From Saccharomonospora viridis DSM 43017 (GTDB taxonomy: Bacteria; Actinomycetota; Actinomycetes; Mycobacteriales; Pseudonocardiaceae), in contig NC_013159.1 in assembly GCF_000023865.1 (NCBI RefSeq), positions 310,001 to 374,000 of the forward strand: a DNA stretch of 64,000 nucleotides. The letters run 5' to 3'. The notes beneath the pieces are model-generated. The model was not told the origin of the DNA, did no database searches, and saw only the letters and a list, made by a program, of their open reading frames with translations. Below, piece after piece: positions 1-11,864 of the stretch; position 1 is the first letter of the stretch, and each line of letters opens with the position of its first letter. A program made the position numbers and the translations under genes.

Positions 1-1
1 G

Positions 2-442
2 CGCGGGGGACGTCACCGCGGTGTACCGATGGTGGCCGCCGACGCGCTGCGGTTGCCGTTCGCCGACAACTCCTTCGACGCCGTCACCATCTCGTTCGGC
101 CTGCGCAACTTCGTCGACACCAAGGCGGCCCTCGTCGAGATCCTCAGGGTGGTCAAGCCGGGAGGTCGACTCGTCGTGTGCGAGGTCTCGACACCGCCGT
201 TCGCGCCGATCCGGTTCGTCTATCGCAAGTTCATACTGCGTCTGATGACGTGGTTCGGCCGCAAGGTGTCGTCGAATCCGGACGCCTACTCGTACCTGTT
301 CGAATCGATGCTGACCTGGCCTGACCAGCGGCGACTCGCGGAGATCATCGCCGACTCCGGCTGGCACAGTGTCGAGTGGATGAACCTCACATTCGGCGTG
401 GTGGCCATACATCGTGCAAGGAAGCCGAAGGGTGACTCGTAG
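2..442 (+). CDS. menG: Demethylmenaquinone methyltransferase, C-terminal part (5' end outside window)
   Basis: The window opens inside this gene; the frame is open from base 2 to the TAG at 440-442, leaving the last 146 codons. MenG/UbiE enzymes C-methylate demethylmenaquinone with S-adenosylmethionine, the last step of menaquinone synthesis. Visible family features are LPFADNSFDAVTISFGLRN (post-motif of the Rossmann methyltransferase fold) and KPGGRLVVCEVSTP. The N-terminal SAM-binding glycine loop lies upstream of the window. It ends 9 bases before the menaquinone reductase gene, so the two probably share a transcript. The placement beside nuo fits menaquinone as the electron acceptor. Confidence 0.9.
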   Translation, partial: RGGRHRGVPMVAADALRLPFADNSFDAVTISFGLRNFVDTKAALVEILRVVKPGGRLVVCEVSTPPFAPIRFVYRKFILRLMTWFGRKVSSNPDAYSYLFESMLTWPDQRRLAEIIADSGWHSVEWMNLTFGVVAIHRARKPKGDS

Positions 443-451
443 ACTCGCCGC

Positions 452-1726
452 ATGACTCACGACGCCGAGGTCATCGTCGTCGGTGCGGGCCCGGCGGGCT
501 CCACCGTGGCCACCTATCTCGCCCGCGCCGGTGTTGACGTTCTGTTGTTGGAGAAGACGGGTTTCCCCCGCGAGAAGGTGTGCGGTGACGGACTGACACC
601 GCGTGGGGTGAAGCAGCTCATCGATCTCGGTATCGACACCAGTCGTGAGGCCGGTTGGATGCACAACAGGGGGCTGCGCATCTTCACCGGTGAGTTGATG
701 CTCGAACTCGACTGGCCCGACCTGACGTCCTACCCGCCCTACGGGGTGTCCCGCACGCGGCACGACTTCGACGAGCTCCTCGCCAAGACGGCGGTCGAGG
801 CGGGTGCGCGGTTGTTGGAACGCACCACGGTGACCGGCGCGATCACCGACGAACGCACGGGCCGGGTCGTCGGGGTGGAGGCGAAGCGGGGACCCGAGCG
901 CAAGCCCGTCAGTTACCGGGCACCTCTCGTGCTGGCCTGTGACGGCGTGTCCGCGCGGCTGGCGCTGTCGGTGGGGATCGAGAAGAACGACAGCCGTCCC
1001 ATGGGGGTGGCGGTGCGTCGTTACTACCGCAGTCCCCGGCACGACGAGGCCTACATCGAGGGCCACCTGGAGCTGTGGGATCGCAGCGATCCCCGCGATC
1101 CGAAGCTGCTTCCCGGCTACGGGTGGGCGTTCCCGCTCGGTGACGGCACCGTCAACGTGGGGCTGGGGATGCTGTCCACTTCGAAGTCGTTCCGCAACAT
1201 CGACTACCGCAAGTTGCTGCATTCGTGGCTCGCCTCCACCCCGGAGGAGTGGGGGTATCGCGAGGAGAACGCGGTCGGTCGCATCGGTGGGGCCGGCATC
1301 CCGATGGGGTTCAACCGCACCCCGCACTACCGGAACGGACTGTTGTTGCTCGGTGACGCGGGCGGCATGGTGAGTCCGTTCAACGGTGAGGGCATCGCGG
1401 CGGCGATGGAGTCGGCCCGGGTCGCCGCGGAACACGTCGTGCAGGCGCTCGCGCGGCCGGAGGGTGCGTCGCGGGAGCGGGTGTTGCACGGCTATCCCCG
1501 GGTGATGGCCGATCGCATGGGCGGCTACTACCGGCTGGGCAACCTGTTCGCCAAGGCCATCGGACATCCGAAGGTGATGCGTGCCGCCACCAAGTACGGG
1601 CTGCGGATCAGCCCGTTGATCCCCTTGGTGTTCAAGGGACTGTCGGGTTGCTACGAGCACAAGGGCGGCGATGTCGTCGACCGGCTCGTGGCGACGCTGT
1701 CCCGGATCACCCCGGCGCCGCGTTGA
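452..1726 (+). CDS. menJ: Geranylgeranyl reductase family FAD oxidoreductase, probable menaquinone reductase
   Basis: A 424-residue flavoprotein of the geranylgeranyl reductase family. The N-terminus has the dinucleotide-binding motif VVGAGPAGSTVATYLARAG, followed by FPREKVCGDGLTPRG typical of the family, and the second FAD-contact motif LLLGDAGGMVSPFNGEGI near residues 299-316. The mycobacterial homologue MenJ saturates one isoprene unit of menaquinone; this role is inferred here from family and from adjacency to menG and nuo. The ATG follows menG by 9 bases. A 415-base gap then separates it from nuoA, so the nuo operon probably has its own promoter. Confidence 0.85.
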   Translation: MTHDAEVIVVGAGPAGSTVATYLARAGVDVLLLEKTGFPREKVCGDGLTPRGVKQLIDLGIDTSREAGWMHNRGLRIFTGELMLELDWPDLTSYPPYGVSRTRHDFDELLAKTAVEAGARLLERTTVTGAITDERTGRVVGVEAKRGPERKPVSYRAPLVLACDGVSARLALSVGIEKNDSRPMGVAVRRYYRSPRHDEAYIEGHLELWDRSDPRDPKLLPGYGWAFPLGDGTVNVGLGMLSTSKSFRNIDYRKLLHSWLASTPEEWGYREENAVGRIGGAGIPMGFNRTPHYRNGLLLLGDAGGMVSPFNGEGIAAAMESARVAAEHVVQALARPEGASRERVLHGYPRVMADRMGGYYRLGNLFAKAIGHPKVMRAATKYGLRISPLIPLVFKGLSGCYEHKGGDVVDRLVATLSRITPAPR

Positions 1727-1915
1727 CTCCCGGCCCCCAGTGGGCAACATCACAGTACGGGCGTACTTCTAATGTGGTCGGTCTGATAGATCGACTTTAT
1801 GCAGGTCTCACAGGGTGCGCCTCGGCGCGTGAAGTAGCGCTTCCGGCACCGCTCGTCGCGACTCGCATGGGGGGCTAGCGACAAGGTGTGAGTTGCGTCT
1901 TACACTGACCATGCT

Positions 1916-1933
1916 TTGTGAATGGCTTCACAA
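1916..1933. promoter_or_regulatory. Rex operator 1 (ROP site)
   Basis: The sequence TTGTGAA-TGGC-TTCACAA is a perfect 7+4+7 inverted repeat and matches the operator consensus of the NADH/NAD+-sensing repressor Rex (TTGTGAA-N4-TTCACAA). Rex is known to target respiratory genes, including nuo, in streptomycetes. It also fits the CRP half-site pattern TGTGA-N6-TCACA, so a cAMP receptor protein is an alternative reader. It lies about 210 bases upstream of nuoA. Confidence 0.75.
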
Positions 1934-1946
1934 CCCCTCGGGGTGC

Positions 1947-1964
1947 TTGTGAAGGTATTCACAT
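1947..1964. promoter_or_regulatory. Rex operator 2 (ROP site)
   Basis: The sequence TTGTGAA-GGTA-TTCACAT matches 13 of the 14 half-site bases of the Rex consensus and retains a perfect 6+4+6 core. It starts 31 bases after operator 1, about three helical turns, so the two sites would lie on the same face of the DNA and could bind two Rex dimers cooperatively. Confidence 0.7.
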
Positions 1965-2141
1965 TCAAGGTTGGTTGCGTCGGGTGTGACAGAGGTGGTT
2001 GAGAACACGAAGTAAGGCGGTCCTTACCCACTGCAGTGTGGCACAGGGCCATAAGGTCTCGCCACGGCAAGTGTTCGCAACGTTGCCAGCAGTTGTAGAC
2101 CATGTCCATTACGCAGCGGCGCGTGAAAGGATGGTGCCGCA

Positions 2142-2561
2142 GTGAACTCCTCGGTGTCCGCGGTAGAGGTTCTGGCGCAGGAGAGCGCGGATTCCGGCCT
2201 CGGCGTTTTCCTGCCGCTCGTGTTGCTGTTCGGGCTCGCGGTCGCGTTCGCGCTCTTTTCGGTCCTCCTCGGGCCGCTGTTCGGACCCAGCCGCTACAAC
2301 AAGGCCAAGGTCTCCGCCTACGAGTGCGGAATCGAGCCGTCACCGCAGCCCCTGACAGGCGGCGGTCGTATGCCCATCGCCTATTACGTCACGGCGATGC
2401 TGTTCATCCTTTTCGACATCGAGATGGTGTTCCTCTTCCCCTACGCCGTGTCGGCGGATCTGCTGGGGCTGTGGGGCGTCGCAGCCGTCTCGGTGTTCAT
2501 CGCGACGTTCTTCATCGCCGACATCTACGTGTGGCGGCGCGGCGGGCTGGATTGGAACTGA
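2142..2561 (+). CDS. nuoA: NADH-quinone oxidoreductase subunit A
   Basis: A 139-residue membrane subunit of respiratory complex I and the first gene of the operon. Three hydrophobic segments are visible, around residues 22-45, 82-105 and 108-130. The conserved loop YECGIEPSP and the acidic motif ILFDIEMVFLFP match NuoA/ND3, whose loop sits at the quinone and proton-coupling junction. The GTG start is preceded by GAAAGG at 11 bases spacing. It ends 6 bases before nuoB. Length agrees with actinobacterial NuoA. Confidence 0.95.
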   Translation: MNSSVSAVEVLAQESADSGLGVFLPLVLLFGLAVAFALFSVLLGPLFGPSRYNKAKVSAYECGIEPSPQPLTGGGRMPIAYYVTAMLFILFDIEMVFLFPYAVSADLLGLWGVAAVSVFIATFFIADIYVWRRGGLDWN

Positions 2562-2567
2562 CGAACC

Positions 2568-3116
<549 letters not shown>

Positions 3117-3122
3117 TGGGGC

Positions 3123-3884
3123 ATGCCTGACGAGAAGCCGGAGACCGGCGGCGAGCTGTCGAGCGCCGAGCACAGCGAGAAGGGATTGCGCCCGCAGGGT
3201 TCCGAACCGGCCAAGCCCACCAAGCCGGTGGTCGCGGGGCGGGAGCGCCGGGGCATGTTCGGTGTGTCGGGTACCGGGGACACCTCCGGTTACGGCGGCC
3301 TCCGGTTGCCCGCGTACTCACCGCCACCCGCCGAGCGGCCCTACGGGGGTTGGTTCGACGATTTCGCCGACGAGTTCTACGCGGCGCTGGCGGACAACGG
3401 GATCCCCGCTGACGCCATCCAGCAGGTCACGATCGACCGCGGCGAGATCACGTTCTACGTGCAGCGTGAGTACCTGGTGGACATCTGCCGGACGTTGCGC
3501 GACGACGAGGGGCTGCGGTTCGAGCTCTGCAACTCGGTGTCCGGTGTGGACTACGGCGTCGACGTCCCGCAGCGTCTGCACTCCGTGTACCACCTGACGT
3601 CGATGACCTATCGGCGGCGTATCCGGTTGGAAGTCGCGGTGGACGTGGACGACCCGCATATTCCGTCCATTGTGGATGTCTATCCGACGGCCGACTGGCA
3701 GGAGCGAGAAGCCTACGACATGTTCGGGATCATCTACGACGGGCATCCCGCGTTGACCCGCATCCTCATGCCCGATGACTGGGAAGGGCATCCCCAGCGC
3801 AAGGACTACCCGCTGGGTGGAATTCCGGTCGAGTACAAGGGTGCGGAGATCCCGCCGCCCGACACGCGGAGGTCCTACTCATGA
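3123..3884 (+). CDS. nuoC: NADH-quinone oxidoreductase subunit C
   Basis: A 253-residue peripheral subunit homologous to the 30-kDa subunit of complex I. The family signature [12 protein letters not shown] is present, followed by [14 protein letters not shown] and RKDYPL near the C-terminus. The first 80 residues are an extension rich in Glu, Pro and Gly with little conservation, as is common in actinobacterial NuoC. It starts 6 bases after nuoB and overlaps nuoD by four bases (ATGA), indicating translational coupling. NuoC and NuoD are separate genes here, unlike the fused nuoCD of E. coli. Confidence 0.96.
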   Translation: MPDEKPETGGELSSAEHSEKGLRPQGSEPAKPTKPVVAGRERRGMFGVSGTGDTSGYGGLRLPAYSPPPAERPYGGWFDDFADEFYAALADNGIPADAIQQVTIDRGEITFYVQREYLVDICRTLRDDEGLRFELCNSVSGVDYGVDVPQRLHSVYHLTSMTYRRRIRLEVAVDVDDPHIPSIVDVYPTADWQEREAYDMFGIIYDGHPALTRILMPDDWEGHPQRKDYPLGGIPVEYKGAEIPPPDTRRSYS

Positions 3885-5263
3885 CCACGAGCGACCGCAT
3901 CGCCGATGTGAACACCGATACGGACACCCCGGCGGAGAACGGCGACGGCGCCGACGGCGCCCGCTACGCCGAGCACCGTGACACGACCGAAGGTCGGGTC
4001 TACACGGTCGGTGGTGGCGACTGGGACGACGTGCTGGCCGATGCCACCAAGTCCGAGCGCATGATCATCAACATGGGTCCGCAGCACCCGTCCACGCACG
4101 GCGTGTTGCGACTCGTGCTGGAGATGGAGGGTGAGACCGTCACCCAGCTCCGCTCGGTGATCGGCTACCTGCACACCGGGATCGAGAAGAACTGCGAATA
4201 CCGCACGTGGACCCAGGCCGTCACGTTCGTGACGCGCATGGACTACCTCTCGCCGCTGTTCAACGAGATGGGCTACTGCCTGGCGGTGGAGAAACTGCTC
4301 GGCATCGAGGTCCCGCGTCGCGCGCAGTTGCTGCGGATCCTGCTCATGGAGCTCAACCGGCTGGGCTCGCACTTCGTCTACATCGCCACCGGTGGTATGG
4401 AGCTGGGTTCCACCACCGCCATGACGATCGGGTTCCGGGAGCGTGAAGAGGTCCTGCACCTGCTCGAACATCTCACCGGTCTGCGGATGAACCACGCGTT
4501 CATCCGACCCGGCGGGCTCGCGCAGGACATGCCGGAGGACTTCGAGGAGAAGGTCACCGAGTTCTGCAAGGTGATGGACAAGCGGCTGCCGCTGTACGAC
4601 AAGCTGTTCACCGGGCAGCCGATCTGGCGCAACCGTCTCAAGGGCGTGGGCTTCCTGCCGCTGGACGCCTGCCTCGCACTCGGTGTCACCGGCCCGGTAC
4701 TGCGTTCGGCCGGGTTGGCGTGGGACCTGCGCAAGGTCGATCCGTACTCCGGTTACGACGAGATCGACTTCGAGGTCCCGACGTCCACCGACGCCGACTG
4801 CTGGGCCCGGTACCTGCTGCGGGTCGAGGAGATGCACCAGTCGTTGCGCATCATTCGGCAGGTGCTCAAGATGCTGGAGCCGGGCCCGGTGATGGTCGAG
4901 GACCGCAAGATCGCCTGGCCCGCCCAGTTGTCGATCTCCAGCGACGGCATGGGCAACTCCCTCGAACACGTCCGCAAGATCATGGGCCAGTCGATGGAGT
5001 CGCTCATCCACCACTTCAAGTTGGTCACCGAAGGCTTCCGGGTGCCCCCGGGGCAGGTGTACTCGGCGGTGGAGTCGCCACGTGGTGAGCTGGGCTTCCA
5101 CCTGGTCTCCGACGGTGGCACCAGGCCGCTGCGGGTCCACGTCAGGGAACCGAGCTTCGTGAATCTGCAATCGATGCCCGCCATGGCGGAGGGCGGTCTC
5201 GTCGCCGACGTCATCGCGGCCATCGCCTCGATCGACCCTGTGATGGGGGGAGTGGACCGATGA
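3881..5263 (+). CDS. nuoD: NADH-quinone oxidoreductase subunit D
   Basis: A 460-residue 49-kDa-type subunit that forms most of the quinone-binding pocket with Nuo[15 protein letters not shown] near residue 64 is the diagnostic motif, and its histidines line the quinone site. Also visible are [17 protein letters not shown] and the C-terminal [13 protein letters not shown]. The first 60 residues are a low-conservation acidic extension. It is joined by ATGA overlaps to both nuoC and nuoE. The protein descends from the large subunit of [NiFe] hydrogenase but lacks its metal-binding cysteines. Confidence 0.97.
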   Translation: MTTSDRIADVNTDTDTPAENGDGADGARYAEHRDTTEGRVYTVGGGDWDDVLADATKSERMIINMGPQHPSTHGVLRLVLEMEGETVTQLRSVIGYLHTGIEKNCEYRTWTQAVTFVTRMDYLSPLFNEMGYCLAVEKLLGIEVPRRAQLLRILLMELNRLGSHFVYIATGGMELGSTTAMTIGFREREEVLHLLEHLTGLRMNHAFIRPGGLAQDMPEDFEEKVTEFCKVMDKRLPLYDKLFTGQPIWRNRLKGVGFLPLDACLALGVTGPVLRSAGLAWDLRKVDPYSGYDEIDFEVPTSTDADCWARYLLRVEEMHQSLRIIRQVLKMLEPGPVMVEDRKIAWPAQLSISSDGMGNSLEHVRKIMGQSMESLIHHFKLVTEGFRVPPGQVYSAVESPRGELGFHLVSDGGTRPLRVHVREPSFVNLQSMPAMAEGGLVADVIAAIASIDPVMGGVDR

Positions 5264-6021
5264 CCACACCGTCGCAGCAGCCCTCAAAGAAGCCGGAGAC
5301 CGACCCGTTCGGCCCCGAGATCGAGGAGCAGGCCCAACAGCTTGCGGCACGCTACCCCCAGGCGCGTTCGGCGCTGTTGCCGATGCTGCACCTGGTGCAG
5401 TCGGTACAGGGCTACGTGAGCCAGGAGGGCATCGCCTTCTGCGCCCGGCAGCTCGACCTCACCGAGGCCGAGGTCAGCGCGGTCGCCACCTTCTACACGA
5501 TGTACAAGCGCAAGCCGTGCGGTGAGCACTTGGTGAGCGTGTGCACCAACACGCTGTGCGCGGCGCTCGGTGGTGACGAGATCTACAAGCGACTGTCCGA
5601 ACACCTGGGTGAGGACGGTAAGCCGCTCGGGCACGAGGAGACGGTCGGTGAGCCGGGAGAGCCGGGGTCGATCACCCTGGAGCACGCCGAGTGCTTGGCG
5701 GCGTGCGACTTCGGACCCGTCCTCCAGGTGAACTACGAGTACTTCGACAACCAGACGCCGGAGAAAGCGGTCGAGCTGGTGGACGCGTTGCGGCGTGGGG
5801 AGAAGCCACAGCCGACGCGGGGTGCGCCGCTGACCGACTTCAGGTCGGTGGAACGTCAGCTCGCCGGATTCTTCCCCGAGGACGACGTGTTCCGCTCCGA
5901 TGTGGACTCACCGTCGCAGGCCGTGGAGACGTTGCGAGGCGCGCAGCTGGCGGCGGATCGCGGTTGGACGGCGCCGGCGATGCCGGACGACGCCCCCTTG
6001 CCGGAAGTGGAGGCGAAATGA
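5260..6021 (+). CDS. nuoE: NADH-quinone oxidoreductase subunit E
   Basis: A 253-residue 24-kDa-type subunit of the NADH-dehydrogenase module, binding the [2Fe-2S] cluster N1a. The four cysteine ligands are in [13 protein letters not shown] and [12 protein letters not shown]-terminal extension of about 70 residues after the fold is typical of actinobacterial NuoE. It overlaps nuoD by ATGA. Its own stop TGA at 6019-6021 overlaps the ATG of the first 25-codon mini-ORF of the 74-bp tandem repeat, so the usual direct nuoE-nuoF junction is interrupted here. Confidence 0.96.
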   Translation: MTTPSQQPSKKPETDPFGPEIEEQAQQLAARYPQARSALLPMLHLVQSVQGYVSQEGIAFCARQLDLTEAEVSAVATFYTMYKRKPCGEHLVSVCTNTLCAALGGDEIYKRLSEHLGEDGKPLGHEETVGEPGEPGSITLEHAECLAACDFGPVLQVNYEYFDNQTPEKAVELVDALRRGEKPQPTRGAPLTDFRSVERQLAGFFPEDDVFRSDVDSPSQAVETLRGAQLAADRGWTAPAMPDDAPLPEVEAK

Positions 6022-6168
6022 ACGACGCTCGTTTTCTGCGTTCATGTAGCCGACAAGGTGCGGATATTCCGCAAGGCACTGGGGAGGCGAAATGAACGAC
6101 GCTCGTTTTCTGCGTTCATGTAGCCGACAAGGTGCGGAGGTTCCGCGAAGCGCTGTGGAGGCGAAATG
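6011..6168 (+). repeat. 74-bp tandem duplication at the nuoE-nuoF junction (two units plus a 10-base third start)
   Basis: Units 6011-6084 and 6085-6158 have exactly the same length and match at about 68 of 74 positions. The first 54 bases are identical, and all differences fall in the last 20. The opening AGGCGAAATG recurs a third time at 6159-6168, where its ATG is the nuoF start. Each unit carries a ribosome-binding site, an ATG and an open frame, and contains the inverted repeat ATGAACG-N15-CGTTCAT plus an alternative foldback AACGA-CGC-TCGTT. No further copy was seen in this window. Confidence 0.9.
6018..6095 (+). CDS. 25-codon mini-ORF in first tandem repeat unit
   Basis: The ATG overlaps the nuoE stop (ATGA) and the TGA overlaps the start of the next mini-ORF (ATGA). 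The peptide begins [18 protein letters not shown] and ends GEAK; no known family is recognised. GGAGG lies just upstream of the ATG. Several codons (TTT, TCA, TGT, CAA, ATT) are AT-ending and unusual for the neighbouring genes, so the frame may serve translational coupling across the duplication rather than make a functional peptide. Confidence 0.4.
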   Translation: MNDARFLRSCSRQGADIPQGTGEAK

Positions 6169-6169
6169 A
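6092..6169 (+). CDS. 25-codon mini-ORF in second tandem repeat unit
   Basis: Same length and first 15 residues ([15 protein letters not shown]) as the preceding mini-ORF, then a diverged tail EVPRSAVEAK. The ATG overlaps the stop of the first mini-ORF and its TGA at 6167-6169 overlaps the nuoF ATG. Because frame and overlaps are kept exactly, ribosomes leaving nuoE could pass through both mini-ORFs into nuoF. Function unknown; it may be a by-product of the repeat. Confidence 0.4.
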   Translation: MNDARFLRSCSRQGAEVPRSAVEAK

Positions 6170-7451
6170 GTACAGATCCTTTGACCCCGGTTCTGACGAA
6201 GCGGTGGTTGTCTCCGCAGTCGTGGCGCCTGGCGACGTACGAGAAGCTGGAGGGCTACACGGCACTGCGTAAGGCGTTGTCCGGTACGCCGGAACAGCTC
6301 GTGCAGCTCATCAAGGACTCGGGGTTGCGCGGTCGCGGTGGTGCGGGCTTCCCGGCGGGCGTGAAGTGGTCGTTCATGCCGCAGAACGACGACAAACCGC
6401 ACTACCTGGTGATCAACGCCGACGAGGGCGAGCCGGGGACCTGCAAGGACATCCCGCTGATGATGGCGGACCCGCACTCGCTCATCGAGGGCTGCATCAT
6501 CGCCTCCTACGCCATGCGGGCACACCGGTGTTTCATCTACGTCCGTGGTGAGGCGTTGCACCCGATCCGCCGGCTCAACTCGGCCGTGCGGGAGGCCTAC
6601 GAGGCCGGATACCTGGGCAAGAACATCCTGGGTTCCGGGTTCGACCTCGACATCACGGTCCACGCGGGGGCGGGCGCCTACATCTGCGGCGAGGAGACGG
6701 CACTGCTCGACTCGCTGGAGGGGCGTCGCGGGCAGCCGCGGTTGAAGCCGCCGTTCCCGGCCTCCGCCGGGCTGTACGCCGCGCCCACCACGGTGAACAA
6801 CGTCGAGACCATCGCCAGCGTCCCCTACATCGTCAACGGCGGCGCCGAGTGGTTCCGGAAGATGGGCACCGAGAAGTCACCCGGGCCGAAGATCTATTCC
6901 ATCTCGGGGCACGTGGAGAAGCCGGGTCAGTACGAGGCCCCGTTGGGCACCACGCTGCGCCAGCTGTTGGAGATGGCGGGTGGCATGAAGGACGGCATCC
7001 CGCTGAAGTTCTGGACGCCGGGTGGGTCCTCGACACCGCTGTTCACCGCCGAGCACATCGACGTGCCACTGGACTTCGAAGGCGCGGCCGAGGCCGGTTC
7101 GATGCTGGGAACCACGGCCGTGCAGGTGTTCAACGAGACGGTGTCGGTGCCGTGGGCCGTGATGAAGTGGACGCAGTTCTACAAGCACGAGTCCTGCGGC
7201 AAGTGCACACCGTGCCGGGAGGGCACCTACTGGCTCACCCAGATTCTGGAGCGCATGGTCGACGGCCGCGGCACGGAGTCCGATATCGACACGTTGCTCG
7301 ATATCTGCGACAACATCCTCGGTCGGTCGTTCTGTGCGCTCGGTGACGGTGCCACGAGCCCCATCACCAGCGCCATCAAGTACTTCCGCGACGAGTTCGT
7401 CGAACTGTGTGAGAAGAACCGGGCGAGCTCGCCCGAACTGGTGGGAGCATC

Positions 7452-7455
<4 letters not shown>
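6166..7455 (+). CDS. nuoF: NADH-quinone oxidoreductase subunit F
   Basis: A 429-residue 51-kDa-type subunit that oxidises NADH through FMN and carries [4Fe-4S] cluster N3. The FMN/NADH-binding loop GLRGRGGAGFPAGVKW is near residues 54-69 and AYICGEETALLDSLEG near 173. The cluster ligands are in ESCGKCTPCREGTYW and, 40 residues on, FCALGDGA. Its ATG is inside the last AGGCGAAATG of the 74-bp repeat, and the ribosome-binding GGAGG belongs to that element. It overlaps nuoG by ATGA. Confidence 0.97.
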
Positions 7456-9937
<2,482 letters not shown>

Positions 9938-9941
<4 letters not shown>

Positions 9942-11314
9942 CCCCAGCGACCTCGATGATTCACTTCCTCGCCCAAGAGCAGGAGCCGATGACGAGGGCG
10001 GAGCTGCTGGCCGACGATCCACTGTGGTTGATCCTGCTCAAGGCCGTCGTCATCCTGCTGATCGGTCCGATCCTGACCGTCTTCATGATCGTGTGGGAGC
10101 GGAAGGCCCTCGGCCGGATGCAGAACCGGCCGGGGCCGAACCGGGTCGGCCCGAACGGTTGGTTCCAGTCCATCGCCGACGCGATCAAACTGCCGTTCAA
10201 GGAACAGGTCATTCCCGACACGGCCGATCGCAAGATCTACTTCCTGGCGCCGATGATCGTGGCGGTTCCCGCGATGATCGGCCTGGCGGCCATCCCCTTC
10301 GGTCCCGAGGTGACGATCTTCGGCGAGCGCACCGTGTTGCAGTTGATCGAACTGCCGGTCAGCGTGCTGTTGATCCTCGCGGGCGCGTCCGTCGGTGTGT
10401 ACGGCATCATCCTCGCCGGATGGGCTTCCGGCTCGCCGTACCCGCTGCTGGGTGGCCTGCGGTCGGCGGCCCAGGTGATCTCCTACGAGATCGCGATGGG
10501 GCTGTCGATCGTCGGTGTGGCGCTGTACGCGCAGTCGTTGTCGACGGGTGAGATCGTGGCCGCGCAGGAGCACGGCTGGTACTTCTACCTGTTGCTGCCG
10601 AGCTTCGTGATCTATCTGATCTCGATGGTCGGCGAGACCAACCGTGCCCCGTTCGACCTGCCAGAGGCCGAGTCGGAGCTGGTCGGTGGTTTCCACACCG
10701 AGTACAGCTCGATGAAGTTCGCGATGTTCTTCCTCGCCGAGTACTGCAACATGATCATCGTCTCGGCGTTCGCGACCACTCTGTTCCTCGGCGGGTGGAT
10801 GTTCCCGTTCGTGGGCCTCGACTCGCCGCTGAACCAGGGCTGGTTGCCGCTGCTGTGGTTCTTCGGCAAGACGTTCCTCCTGCTGTTCGGCTTCATCTGG
10901 CTGCGCGGCACGTTGCCGAGGTTCCGTTACGACCAGTTCATGAAGCTCGGTTGGAAGGTGCTCATCCCGGTCGCGCTGATCTGGGTGATGGTGATCTCCC
11001 TGATCCGGGCCATCCGTACCGACGGCACCGTCTCCACCGGCCAGATCCTCGTCGTCGGCGCCATCGTGATCGCGGTCCTGGTGCTGCTCACGCTGCTGCT
11101 GCCGGAGAAGGAAGTGCCCGAAGAGGACTCCGTGCCGCTCACCGGAGGCGGCTATCCGGTGCCGCCACTGGACCTCACGGTGCCCACGATGACGCCTCGG
11201 CAGAAGGCGCTGCGCAAGCAGGAGGCCCGGAAGTCCGTGGAGTCCCAGCAATCCGAGCAGGTCGAACCGGCGTCGGTCAGCTCAGGTAAGGAGGCAACCG
11301 ATGGGGATCTTTGA
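9938..11314 (+). CDS. nuoH: NADH-quinone oxidoreductase subunit H
   Basis: A 458-residue membrane subunit that joins the peripheral and membrane arms and contributes to the quinone channel. Eight or more hydrophobic helices are visible. Family motifs are [14 protein letters not shown], then [20 protein letters not shown] in the conserved acidic loop. It is longer than the roughly 325-residue enterobacterial protein because of a charged cytoplasmic C-terminal tail, as in other actinobacteria. The GTG start overlaps nuoG, and the 3' end overlaps nuoI by 14 bases. Confidence 0.96.
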
Positions 11315-11864
11315 TCCCATCAAAGGCTTCGGTGTCACCTTCGCGACGATGTTCAAGAAGGTGGCCACGGAGGAGTACCCGGAGGCCGGGGCGCCTGCCG
11401 CGCCGCGTTATCACGGCCGTCACCAACTCAACCGGCATCCGGACGGGTTGGAGAAGTGCGTCGGTTGTGAGTTGTGCGCGTGGGCATGCCCCGCGGACGC
11501 CATCTACGTCGAGGGCGGGGACAACACCGAGGAGGCGCGCTACTCCCCGGGCGAGCGGTACGGCAAGAACTACCAGATCAACTACCTGCGTTGCATCGGC
11601 TGCGGCCTGTGCGTGGAGGCTTGCCCGACCCGCTCCCTGACGATGATCAACTTCTACGAGCTCGCCGATGACGACCGGCAGAAGCTGATCTACACCAAGG
11701 AAGACCTGCTGGCGCCTCTGCTGCCGGGGATGGAGGAACCACCCCACCCGATGCGGCTGGGGGACAGCGAGCAGGACTACTACGTCAAGGGCCCGGAACT
11801 GGCCCGGCAGCGCGGCGTGCCCTCCGGTGAGTCGGTCGAGACGTCCGAAGAGAAGGCAGTGTGA
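11301..11864 (+). CDS. nuoI: NADH-quinone oxidoreductase subunit I
   Basis: A 187-residue peripheral subunit with two ferredoxin-type [4Fe-4S] motifs, [12 protein letters not shown] and [12 protein letters not shown], corresponding to clusters N6a and N6b that feed N2 in NuoB. The ATG is preceded by GGTAAGGAGG inside the end of nuoH. The C-terminal tail of about 50 residues is acidic and variable. The stop TGA overlaps the GTG that can start nuoJ. Confidence 0.96.
   Translation: MGIFDPIKGFGVTFATMFKKVATEEYPEAGAPAAPRYHGRHQLNRHPDGLEKCVGCELCAWACPADAIYVEGGDNTEEARYSPGERYGKNYQINYLRCIGCGLCVEACPTRSLTMINFYELADDDRQKLIYTKEDLLAPLLPGMEEPPHPMRLGDSEQDYYVKGPELARQRGVPSGESVETSEEKAV

Larger units (their letters stand above)
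1727..2141. promoter_or_regulatory. Intergenic regulatory region upstream of nuoA
   Basis: This 415-base stretch contains no convincing gene. It holds a perfect palindrome AGTACG-GG-CGTACT at 1754-1767, a possible -10 element TACACT at 1901-1906 without a good -35, the two Rex-like operators annotated separately, and a short inverted repeat GTAAGG-N4-CCTTAC at 2012-2027. The nuoA start is fixed by GAAAGG at 2125-2130, eleven bases before the GTG. The transcription start is not identifiable with confidence. Confidence 0.6.

Noticed and set aside
1916-1964. Reading the two palindromes as CRP sites
   Set aside because: They fit TGTGA-N6-TCACA, but the longer TTGTGAA-N4-TTCACAA match and the nuo target favour Rex; CRP is kept only as an alternative.
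3875-5350. A 491-codon minus-strand open frame opposite nuoD
   Set aside because: Same kind of shadow; nuoD is unmistakable and the product has no recognisable domain.
5812-6021. NuoE C-terminal extension as a sign of fusion
   Set aside because: Actinobacterial NuoE proteins are normally about 250 residues, so the tail is ordinary.
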